Assembly: GCA_017619615.1 (NCBI GenBank)
Contig: JAFZRY010000001.1
Location: 1 to 49,398 of the forward strand
DNA length: 49,398 nt
Direction: 5' to 3'
Source of the DNA: Lachnospiraceae bacterium
Lineage (GTDB): Bacteria; Bacillota; Clostridia; Lachnospirales; Lachnospiraceae
Of this stretch, positions 14,720 to 21,959 are shown piece by piece (within the stretch, counting starts at the first letter, position 1; every line of letters starts with the position of its first letter). The notes under the pieces were generated by a model that was not told the origin of the DNA, searched no databases, and saw only the letters and a program-made list of their open reading frames with translations. Both the position numbers and the translations under genes were made by a program.

Positions 14720-16719
14720 GACTTTCCTCCGTTCTTTTTATACACATTTCCGGTCCGGATAAAGCACTGGTTGAGATACTCCCGGACGCTGCTCTCTTTG
14801 ACTTTTTCCACGCGGCGCACCACGAAATCCTTCATTTTCTCCATGTATTCCTGCTCCGTGACCGTGCCTTCCGCGACGCGCGACAGGCCCAGTTCCCAGC
14901 TCGCGGTGAGTTCCGGGCTCAGGAGCGGGCGGATGGAGGCGTCCACCGTGTCGTAGATCATTTCGCCCAGCTGCGTAGGCGAGATCTGCTGCGTTTTTTT
15001 ATTCAGCTTGAGATATTCGTTCGTGACAAGTTTTTTCAGAATCTCCGCGCGCGTGGCGGAGGTGCCGATGCCGGAGCCTTTGATCTGGGCGCGCAGGTTC
15101 TCGTCCTCGATCAGCTGGCCGGCGTTTTCCATGGCCAGGATCAGCGTACCGGAGTTGTAGCGGCGCGGTGGGGAAGTCTCGCCGGGCTTGATCGTAATTT
15201 TCGTGTCCGAGAACTGCTGTCCTTTCTTTAGCGCTTCCAACACGGCTTTGACCGCTTCGCCGTCCTGCTCTTCGTTTTCGTCCCGGCTGTCGTCCTTTTT
15301 GTCGGCGCTCTCCTTCTTTTTCCCGCTGACCGCCAGGTATCCTTCCTCCAGAAGGTTCTTGTAAACGGCGAAGAAATGCTCCGTTTCGATTTGAAATTCG
15401 AGGTTCGTCTTTTCGTATACCGCGGGCGGATAGAAAATGGCCAGGAAGCGCCGGACGATCATTTCATAGACGGCGCGGGAGCGGGGCGACAGGCCCGCCA
15501 GCGCGGTCAGGCCCTGGCCGGTCGGGATGATCGCGTAGTGGTCCGTGATCATTTTATCGTTGGTATAGCGCGTTTTCGCGATGTCTTTTTCCCAGCCGCT
15601 GTCCAGGATGCGCTTCACGAACGGCGCGACGTCCGCGATCTTCCCCAGGCCCGCGATATTCCCGCGGATCTCTTTCGCCACAGCCGTGGACAGCACGCGG
15701 GCGTCGGTACGGGGATAGGTGACGAGTTTCTTCTCATATAATTCCTGGGCGATGTTCAGCGTTTCGTCCGGACTGATCTTCAATTCCCGCGAGCAGCTGT
15801 TCTGCAGTTCTGCCAGGTTGAACAGCAGCGGCGGATTGTTCTTTTCTTTTTTGCGGCTCACCGAGACCAGCGTTCCGGTCTTTCCCTGCAGCTGGTCCGC
15901 GAGGCCTTTCGCAACGGATTCTTCTTTGAACCCGTTTTCCTTATACAGCAGCGGGCTTCCGAAATAGCGGCTGCCTTCGACGGCGCGCCATTCCGCAGTC
16001 AGGACGGCGCCGTCCGCGGGGAATCCCGCAATCAGTCGGTAGAACGGCGTTTTGACGAAATCCCGGATCTCCCGCTCGCGGCGCACCACCATGCCCAGCA
16101 CGCAGGTCATGACGCGGCCGACGGCGAGCTTGGTCTTTTTTCCAAGGAATTCGGAGATCTGGTAGCCGTATTTGAGGGCCAGCGCGCGGGAGAAATTGAT
16201 CCCCATCAGATAATCCTCCTTGGCGCGCAGGTAGGCTGAACTGGCTAGGCTATCGTACGCGCTCAGCGGTTTCGCTTCCTTGATTCCGCGGCGGATCTCC
16301 GCTTCGGTCTGGGAATCGATCCAAACGCGGCGGCGGTCCTTTACGGTGGTCCCCGCCTCCTGCTCCACGAGCCGGTAGATATATTCGCCTTCGCGGCCGG
16401 AGTCCGTGCAGACGTAGATACGCTCCACGTCTGCGCGGTTCAGCAGGCTTTTTACGACGCCGAACTGCTTTTTGACGCTGTCGATCACTTCATATAGGAA
16501 ATGGTCAGGGATGAAAGGAAGCGTCTCCATCCGCCACTTTTTGAGTTCCGGATCGTAGGCCTCAGGGTAGCTCATGGAAATCAGGTGACCGACGCACCAG
16601 GTCACGACGGCGCGCTCGCTTTCCAGGTAGCCGTCGGCGCGCGAAAAAGAATCGCCGAGCGCTTTGGCGAATTCGCGGGCGACGGAAGGTTTTTCTGCGA
16701 TGAATAAGGATTTAGACAT
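14716..16719 (-). CDS. topB: DNA topoisomerase III (type IA)
   Basis: Type IA topoisomerase, 667 residues, cuts one DNA strand to decatenate replication and recombination intermediates. The N-terminal TOPRIM domain starts SLFIAEKPSVAREFAKALG and has the acidic YVCTDSGREGEYIYR stretch (about 103-117). The active-site tyrosine is in LVTYPRTDARVLS near 335-347, and the GIGTSATRAEILKKL motif follows near 545-560. It lacks the C-terminal zinc fingers of TopA and has the usual TopB length. A charged insertion (KKESADKKDDSRDENEEQDG) near 475-495 is a solvent loop. It overlaps the GIY-YIG gene by eight bases. Confidence 0.93.
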   Translation of the reverse strand: MSKSLFIAEKPSVAREFAKALGDSFSRADGYLESERAVVTWCVGHLISMSYPEAYDPELKKWRMETLPFIPDHFLYEVIDSVKKQFGVVKSLLNRADVERIYVCTDSGREGEYIYRLVEQEAGTTVKDRRRVWIDSQTEAEIRRGIKEAKPLSAYDSLASSAYLRAKEDYLMGINFSRALALKYGYQISEFLGKKTKLAVGRVMTCVLGMVVRREREIRDFVKTPFYRLIAGFPADGAVLTAEWRAVEGSRYFGSPLLYKENGFKEESVAKGLADQLQGKTGTLVSVSRKKEKNNPPLLFNLAELQNSCSRELKISPDETLNIAQELYEKKLVTYPRTDARVLSTAVAKEIRGNIAGLGKIADVAPFVKRILDSGWEKDIAKTRYTNDKMITDHYAIIPTGQGLTALAGLSPRSRAVYEMIVRRFLAIFYPPAVYEKTNLEFQIETEHFFAVYKNLLEEGYLAVSGKKKESADKKDDSRDENEEQDGEAVKAVLEALKKGQQFSDTKITIKPGETSPPRRYNSGTLILAMENAGQLIEDENLRAQIKGSGIGTSATRAEILKKLVTNEYLKLNKKTQQISPTQLGEMIYDTVDASIRPLLSPELTASWELGLSRVAEGTVTEQEYMEKMKDFVVRRVEKVKESSVREYLNQCFIRTGNVYKKNGGKS

Positions 16720-16960
16720 AAAGACCCGTCAGTTTGAGTTTCTGTTCCCGGGTGAGCTGCTTGATCTCGTACTCCCGGGCCATGGCTGCTTCTTTGGTGT
16801 CGAATTCTTCGGTGTAGACCAGTTCCACAGGCAAATGGGCGCGGGTGTACTTGGCCCCGTGCCCATCCTGATGCATCCGGATCCGGCGGTCCAGGTCATT
16901 GGTCCAGCCGGTGTAAAGGGATCCGTCCCCGCAGCGGAGGACGTAGACGTAAGACTTCAT
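16712..16960 (-). CDS. GIY-YIG domain protein, YhbQ/UPF0213 family
   Basis: Eighty-two residues making up a single GIY-YIG nuclease-fold domain: YVYVLRCGDGSLYTGWTNDLDRR (the Y-V/Y-G pair, with the catalytic Arg in DLDRR), then HGAKYTR and an EAAMAREYEIKQL helix carrying the conserved Glu. ATG at 16960 is chosen because the domain starts immediately there, and it overlaps the stop of the anti-sigma gene by four bases; the upstream in-frame extension is that gene's end. YhbQ-like proteins have reported DNA-nicking or DNA-repair links in Enterobacteria, but the function in Firmicutes is unknown. Confidence 0.85.
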   Translation of the reverse strand: MKSYVYVLRCGDGSLYTGWTNDLDRRIRMHQDGHGAKYTRAHLPVELVYTEEFDTKEAAMAREYEIKQLTREQKLKLTGLYV

Positions 16961-17799
16961 TTTTCTTCGATCATGCCGTAGTGCTCCAGCAGGCGTGCCA
17001 GCGGCTGGGACCACTCCTCTCCCGCTTCTTCCGGGTCGATTCCGTAATAAACGCCGTTAACGAGGATCCAGAGGCCGTCCGGACGGACTCCGTCCACACC
17101 TGTCCATACGGTTACGAACTTTTTGCCCTGCGGATCACTGACCGGCTGGTCGATCCCGCTCTCCGGGGAAGGATTCTCCGTATCATTTATGTTAAGCATG
17201 CTGAAGACGATCTTCGCGTCTTCTTCCGACAGTTCCGTGCTGGTATCTTCGCCGTCTTTGCGGTCGATCAGGTATGCGGTCAGGGAAATGGATTGGGCCC
17301 TGGTGGGATCCGCTTCGGCCGGCTGGATCTCCGCGGAGGCCGCGATCGGAACGGTCGCCGCTTCGGTCAGATTTACGGTATCGACTGCTTTCGTGCCGTT
17401 GGAAACGACGCCGGTCTGTTCGGTCGTCGCCTCCGGGGCCGGTTTCGTTGCCATATCCGTCAGGGCGGCGGCGCCGGTCGATGTCACGACGGCACCGGTA
17501 TAGCCCGGTGCGGCGGTGATGGTCTGCCCGACGGCTTCCGTGATCCGGTTATTGCCGGCGTTGTTCCTTACGACGGCGGAGACGCCGACGACCAGGACGA
17601 TCAGGGCGGCGGTGGCGCCGGCCAGCGTCCGGAAGGAACTCCTGCGGTACCAGGGAAGTTTCGTCACTTTCGCGAGCGGTTCTTTCTTCTGTACGGAAGC
17701 GGTCCCGGCCTCTTCCTGCGCCTTCATGGCCTGCAGGATGCGGTCGTGGGCTTCGCTGCTCAGTTTCACCCGGTCCATATAATCGTTATATTTCTTCAT
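16957..17799 (-). CDS. Probable membrane anti-sigma factor
   Basis: 280 residues: a cytosolic N-terminus (MKKYNDYMDRVKLSSEAHDRIL, about 1-55), one membrane helix at about 56-78 (LAGATAALIVLVVGVSAVV), then a Thr/Ala/Glu-rich extracytoplasmic linker (about 85-165) and a folded C-terminal part (about 170-280) with no recognised domain. It overlaps the upstream ECF sigma gene by 14 bases. This topology, and the KLSSEAHDRI start seen in many clostridial anti-sigma proteins, support a role in holding the sigma factor at the membrane until an external signal. No zinc-binding HxxxCxxC motif is present, so it is not a ZAS-type anti-sigma. Function is inferred from position and topology. Confidence 0.75.
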   Translation of the reverse strand: MKKYNDYMDRVKLSSEAHDRILQAMKAQEEAGTASVQKKEPLAKVTKLPWYRRSSFRTLAGATAALIVLVVGVSAVVRNNAGNNRITEAVGQTITAAPGYTGAVVTSTGAAALTDMATKPAPEATTEQTGVVSNGTKAVDTVNLTEAATVPIAASAEIQPAEADPTRAQSISLTAYLIDRKDGEDTSTELSEEDAKIVFSMLNINDTENPSPESGIDQPVSDPQGKKFVTVWTGVDGVRPDGLWILVNGVYYGIDPEEAGEEWSQPLARLLEHYGMIEEK

Positions 17800-18247
17800 T
17801 TTCCAACCACCTTCTCAGTTTCAGGCGTCCTCTGTGCAGGTACGAGCGGACCGTGCTTTCCTTCTGGTTCATGATCCGGGCGATCTCCGCCGTGGAATAG
17901 TTCTCGTAGTAAAAGAGGTAGATGGCGTCCCGGTACAGCGGGGGGAGACGCATGACTTCTTCGATCAGGTACAGTTCCTCCTGTTCCTGCGCCGGATAGA
18001 TATCCAGCAGCTCGGCCTGTCCGCGGTTGCCCTTTTTATGGACGAGGTTCGTGCACAGGTTCATCAGGACGCGCAGGAGCCAGGCTTTTTCGTGCTCGTC
18101 GGATTCGAATTCCGGACGGGCCTGGAGCCATTTGAGGAAGGTCTCCTGCACCATGTCTTCGGCGTCCTCGCGTATGCCGGTGTGGGACAGGGCGACGCGG
18201 TACAGCATGTTCTCATATGTGCTTACGATTTCTTCCGCTGTTTTCAA
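17786..18247 (-). CDS. ECF-type RNA polymerase sigma factor
   Basis: Group IV sigma factor, 153 residues, with region 2 (YENMLYRVALSHTGIREDAEDMVQETFLKWLQ, 11-42) and region 4 (LPPLYRDAIYLFYYENYSTAEIARIMNQKESTVRSYLHRGRLKLR, about 102-146). It directs polymerase to a small regulon; the partner encoded downstream is the probable anti-sigma. The start codon is TTG at 18247, with a GAGGTG ribosome site. An ECF-like promoter lies just upstream, so autoregulation is likely. The signal and regulon are unknown. Confidence 0.92.
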   Translation of the reverse strand: MKTAEEIVSTYENMLYRVALSHTGIREDAEDMVQETFLKWLQARPEFESDEHEKAWLLRVLMNLCTNLVHKKGNRGQAELLDIYPAQEQEELYLIEEVMRLPPLYRDAIYLFYYENYSTAEIARIMNQKESTVRSYLHRGRLKLRRWLENEEI

Positions 18248-18269
18248 AGAAGCACCTCTTTGTCAGGAA

Positions 18270-18295
18270 TACCGCACAGGGCGGGAAAATGTTGC
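18270..18295 (-). promoter_or_regulatory. Candidate ECF-type autoregulatory promoter
   Basis: Minus strand: TGCAAC-like -35 (GCAAC at 18291-18295), 16-base spacer, -10 CGGTA (18270-18274). This matches the shape of ECF promoters (AAC in the -35, CG-T in the -10) and lies 22 bases before the TTG start of the sigma gene. No convincing sigma-A promoter is seen in the same gap. Motif-based inference. Confidence 0.4.
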
Positions 18296-18301
18296 AGGTT
18301 C

Positions 18302-18955
18302 TCAGTCGTTTTGAAGAAATATTTTTTCACCGGAACGGAGGAAAGCCATGTCGCGGATTTTCTCCAGCCGCGCCGTGCCCGCGGTCATGTCCGCGAGGGC
18401 GGCCGCGAAACTTTCCTCCTGCTCCGGGAGCAGGCAGACGCGCACGCTGACGCGGTCCAGGAAAGCCTCGGATTCGCGGGGGATGTCCTCCCGCAGCAGG
18501 AGGCGGTCCAGGCGGGCATAGTCGCCATAACCGATGCCGATCTCCCAGAGCGCGCCGCTGTACAGCATGCCCGAGCCGGCGTTTGCAAGCGCGTCTACTG
18601 CCGCCGCGCTGTACGCCCGGGACAGGCCGCCGGTACCCAGCAGGGTACCGCCGAAATACCTGGTGACCACTACCAGCGTGTCATGCAGGCCGCTGCCCAG
18701 CAGGGCGTCCAGGATGGGACGGCCGCCGGTACCGGAAGGTTCGCCGTCATCGCTGAATCGCGTCAGTTCGTTGCGCGGGCCGCAAACATAGGCATAGCAA
18801 TGATGTCTGGCTTCCGGATGCGCCTTGCGGCGCGCGGCCAGAATTCCCTGGGCTTCTTCTTCGGTTTTGACGGCGCAGGCCAGCGCCAGGAAGCGGGAGC
18901 GTTTTTCTTCATAGTAACCCTCGCCTTCCTCCGTCAGCAGCAGGTAAGGTTCCAT
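18302..18955 (-). CDS. YigZ/IMPACT family protein
   Basis: 217 residues. The conserved N-terminal UPF0029/IMPACT domain shows EEKRSRFLALACAV, HHCYAYVCG, FSDDGEPSGTGGRPIL and VVVTRYFGGTLLGTGGL (about 20-110), followed by a smaller C-terminal ferredoxin-like domain. The bacterial role is poorly defined; eukaryotic IMPACT modulates Gcn2. ATG at 18955 is selected by an AGGAG site and by the promoter just upstream; the much longer open frame that continues to 21859 is antisense to the PBP gene and not real. Divergent from PBP1A. Confidence 0.9.
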   Translation of the reverse strand: MEPYLLLTEEGEGYYEEKRSRFLALACAVKTEEEAQGILAARRKAHPEARHHCYAYVCGPRNELTRFSDDGEPSGTGGRPILDALLGSGLHDTLVVVTRYFGGTLLGTGGLSRAYSAAAVDALANAGSGMLYSGALWEIGIGYGDYARLDRLLLREDIPRESEAFLDRVSVRVCLLPEQEESFAAALADMTAGTARLEKIRDMAFLRSGEKIFLQND

Positions 18956-18975
18956 TGCTTTTTCTCCTGCCCTAT

Positions 18976-19004
18976 AGTGTAGCAAGGCGGCGGCGTTTTG
19001 GCAA
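18976..19004 (-). promoter_or_regulatory. Promoter for the YigZ gene
   Basis: Minus strand: -35 TTGCCA at 18999-19004, 17-base spacer, -10 TACACT at 18976-18981, about 20 bases before the ATG at 18955. Confidence 0.6.
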
Positions 19005-19051
19005 GAAAAACCATTTTTCACGAACTGCTTTATTATTTCTGTGGTATCTGG

Positions 19052-19057
19052 TATAAT
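19052..19057 (+). promoter_or_regulatory. Extended -10 promoter for the PBP1A gene
   Basis: TGGTATAAT (TG-n-TATAAT) with only a weak TTTATT at 17 bases upstream, so an extended -10 promoter. It is followed by a GGAGG site seven bases before the ATG at 19076. It lies back to back with the YigZ promoter. Confidence 0.6.
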
Positions 19058-19075
19058 AGCAACGGAGGTATACCC

Positions 19076-21850
19076 ATGAACTACGGGAAAGAAGAAGTCC
19101 GCCGGCTGCTGCAGAACCGCAACAACGCCGGAAAAAAGATGACGAACCGGGTCTTTCTCCACCTGCTGAAAATCGTCTTCCTGGTCATCGTGCTGGGAGC
19201 GTGCGTGGCAGGCAGTTTTGCCATGGGCACGATCAAGGGCATCATCGACACCTCTCCGGAACCGGAATCCCTGACGGTCACCCCGCTGGGCATCGCGTCC
19301 GGGATCTATGACGCGAACGGGAACCTGAAAGAGTCGCTGGTCAAATCCGGCGCGAACCGTGAGCCGGTGGCGTACAGCGAGATCCCGCAGGATCTGATCA
19401 ACGCGTTCGTTGCCATTGAGGACGAGCGTTTCTGGACGCACGAAGGCGTGGATATCCGCGGCGTGCTGCGTTCCATGGCCTCTCTTCTGCTCAGCGGCCG
19501 CATCGAGAGCGGCGCGAGCACGATCACGCAGCAGCTCATCAAAAACAACGTATTCGAAGGCGGCATGGAGCGCGGCTGGGGCGCGCGCTTCATCCGGAAG
19601 TTCCAGGAACAGTATCTGGCGCTCCGGCTGGACAAGGAAGTTTCCAAGGAAGACATCCTGATCAATTACCTGAACACCATCAATCTGGGGCAGAACAGCC
19701 TGGGCGTCCAGGTGGCGTCGCAGCGCTATTTCGGCAAGAACGTCAGTGAACTCAATTTGTCCGAATGCGCGGCGCTGGCCGGCATCACGCAGAACCCGTA
19801 CCGTTACAATCCCATCACGTTCCCGGAAAACAACGCCGTACGCCGTCTGTCCGTCCTGAACCACATGGAAGACCAGGGCTATATCACAGCGGAGCAGAAA
19901 GCCGAAGCGCTGGCAGATACCGAGGCCCTGTATGAACGGATCCGTGAAAACAACCTGGTCATCCAGGAGCAGAAAACGCCCTACACCTATTTCACGGACG
20001 CCGTGATCACCGAGGTGCTGAATGATCTGCAGACCGAACTGGGTTACAGCGAAGCAGACGCTTATACCATGCTTTACAGCGGCGGCCTGCACATCTATAC
20101 CACCCAGAACTCCGATTTCCAGCGTGTGCTGGATGAGGAGGTGAACAATCCGGCCAATTATCCGGAAAGCGCTTTCCAGTGGTCCTTCTCCTATACCGTC
20201 AACGCCACGCTGGCCGACGGACGGGACGTGACATATACGGAGAATCACGTGAAGCGGACGCTGAATCTTTCGACGCTGGTGTATGACAGCCAGGAGGAGA
20301 TCGAGGAAGTGATCGCCGCATTCAAGGAGACGGTATTCGGCGCGCACGACGTCGTCGCGGACGAAAAGATCACATATACGCTGCAGCCGCAGCTGGCGGC
20401 CATCATCATGGACCAGTATACGGGCCAGGTGCTGGCGATCTCCGGCGGCCGCGGGGACAAGGCGTTCAGCCGTTCCATGAACCGCGCCACGCAGACGTAC
20501 CGTTCGCCGGGCTCCACCTTCAAGATCCTCACCACGTTCGCGCCGGCACTGGACATCAAGGGCCAGACGCTCTCCAGCGTGCAGCAGGACCTGCCGTTCA
20601 GTTACCAGGGCTTTACCATGAAGAACTGGTGGCCTTCCAATATGTGGCTCGGGAACTGCACGGCGCGCCAGGCGATCGTGTACTCCATGAACGTGGTCAG
20701 CGCGAATTTCCTGGTCAATACGGTGGGGATCGAAACGGGCTTCGAATACGCGGAGAAGTTCGGGATCTCCTCGCTGGTGCGGGAAAAAGAGATCGGCGGC
20801 CGGATCTATTCGGACCTGGGCCCGTCCCTGTGCCTGGGCGGCCTGACTAACGGCGCGAACCTGCTGGACGTGACCGGGGCGTTCGCCGCGATCGCGGACC
20901 AAGGCACGTACCGCGAGCCCATCTTCTACACGAAGATCACGGACCACGAAGGCAACGTCATTCTGGAAAAGAGCCAGGACGTGCACCAGGTCATCCAGCC
21001 GAGCACGGCGTACCTTCTGACCAGCGCGATGGCGGATTCCATGAAGGACGGCAGCTTCAAGCAGACGTATTTCAAGCCCAGTTCCATGTCCGCGGCGCTG
21101 AACAACCGCATGACCGCCGCAGGCAAATCCGGTACGGCGACGGATAACGCGGGCAAGGACCGCGACTACTGGTTCATCGGCTACACGCCTTATTATTCCA
21201 TGGGCGTCTGGAGCGGCTTTGACGACGGCAGTATCCCGCTGCAGGACAACGTGGAGATGAACAACTACCACAAGACGGTCTGGAAGGCGGTCATGGACCG
21301 GATCCACGCGGGCCGGGAAGTCATCGATTTCCCCGTGCCGGACGATATCCGCACCGCCAAGGTCTGCTCCCTGAGCGGCAAACTGGCCGTCCCCGGCGTC
21401 TGCGAGCAGGACCCTAACTGCCAGGTCTATGAGGAATACTATGCGGCCGGCACGGTCCCGTCCGAATACTGCAGCATCCACGCGATCATCCACATGTGCA
21501 GCCAGACGCACGAGGAAGCGAACGCGTACTGCCCGCGGACCTACGACAAGCTCTATTACCTGATGCCGATGACCGACGTGATCACGCTGGATTCCGAGTA
21601 CATCTACCGGCCGGGCAGCAGCCCTGCGAAATGCACGGAGCACGAAGCGCCGGAACCGCCGCCCACGCTGCCGCGGACGACGGAGGCGGATACGGAGGAG
21701 GAAGAACCTACGGAGGAAGGGACCGAAGGGTTTGAGGATGAATCTGAGACCGGCGGCACGCTCCCGTATATCTCTCCCACTGCTCCGGGCGGGACCGGGG
21801 AAAGCGAAACGGAAAGCGGGGCACCGGCTGAAACGCTTCCGGTGCCGTAA
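19076..21850 (+). CDS. Bifunctional penicillin-binding protein 1A (transglycosylase/transpeptidase)
   Basis: Class A PBP, 924 residues; polymerises lipid II and cross-links peptidoglycan outside the membrane. Cytosolic start, membrane helix at about 32-50, GT51 domain with catalytic Glu115 in EDERFW and GASTITQQLIKN (146-157). Transpeptidase domain: SxxK STFK (Ser480), SMN at 537-539, KSGTA at 684-688. The C-terminal 60 residues are an acidic Glu/Thr/Pro tail, probably disordered in the wall. The region between the domains (about 300-430) is typical. ATG at 19076 is chosen over an upstream in-frame ATG at 18998 because of the GGAGG site and the promoter between them. Ends at a terminator. Confidence 0.96.
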   Translation: MNYGKEEVRRLLQNRNNAGKKMTNRVFLHLLKIVFLVIVLGACVAGSFAMGTIKGIIDTSPEPESLTVTPLGIASGIYDANGNLKESLVKSGANREPVAYSEIPQDLINAFVAIEDERFWTHEGVDIRGVLRSMASLLLSGRIESGASTITQQLIKNNVFEGGMERGWGARFIRKFQEQYLALRLDKEVSKEDILINYLNTINLGQNSLGVQVASQRYFGKNVSELNLSECAALAGITQNPYRYNPITFPENNAVRRLSVLNHMEDQGYITAEQKAEALADTEALYERIRENNLVIQEQKTPYTYFTDAVITEVLNDLQTELGYSEADAYTMLYSGGLHIYTTQNSDFQRVLDEEVNNPANYPESAFQWSFSYTVNATLADGRDVTYTENHVKRTLNLSTLVYDSQEEIEEVIAAFKETVFGAHDVVADEKITYTLQPQLAAIIMDQYTGQVLAISGGRGDKAFSRSMNRATQTYRSPGSTFKILTTFAPALDIKGQTLSSVQQDLPFSYQGFTMKNWWPSNMWLGNCTARQAIVYSMNVVSANFLVNTVGIETGFEYAEKFGISSLVREKEIGGRIYSDLGPSLCLGGLTNGANLLDVTGAFAAIADQGTYREPIFYTKITDHEGNVILEKSQDVHQVIQPSTAYLLTSAMADSMKDGSFKQTYFKPSSMSAALNNRMTAAGKSGTATDNAGKDRDYWFIGYTPYYSMGVWSGFDDGSIPLQDNVEMNNYHKTVWKAVMDRIHAGREVIDFPVPDDIRTAKVCSLSGKLAVPGVCEQDPNCQVYEEYYAAGTVPSEYCSIHAIIHMCSQTHEEANAYCPRTYDKLYYLMPMTDVITLDSEYIYRPGSSPAKCTEHEAPEPPPTLPRTTEADTEEEEPTEEGTEGFEDESETGGTLPYISPTAPGGTGESETESGAPAETLPVP

Positions 21851-21905
21851 GCAAAACAATAATCGGGAAGAACAGTTAAAAGGTTACAGAATATCATAAA
21901 AATAA

Positions 21906-21935
21906 CAGGGACGGTTTTCAGCCGTCCCTGCTTTT
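21906..21935. terminator. Bidirectional terminator between PBP1A and the clostripain-family gene
   Basis: Stem CAGGGACGG / CCGTCCCTG (21906-21914 and 21922-21930) with a seven-base loop. It is followed on plus by CTTTTT and on minus by TTATTTTTAT, so it can serve both convergent genes. Confidence 0.9.
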
Positions 21936-21959
21936 TGATGCAGATGCCGTTCCGCCGGA

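Noticed and set aside
18956-21859. Long minus-strand open frame upstream of YigZ (total frame about 1185 codons)
   Set aside because: It is exactly antisense to the PBP1A gene, is rich in Arg/His/Val as expected for a shadow frame, and YigZ has its own ATG, ribosome site and promoter at 18955.
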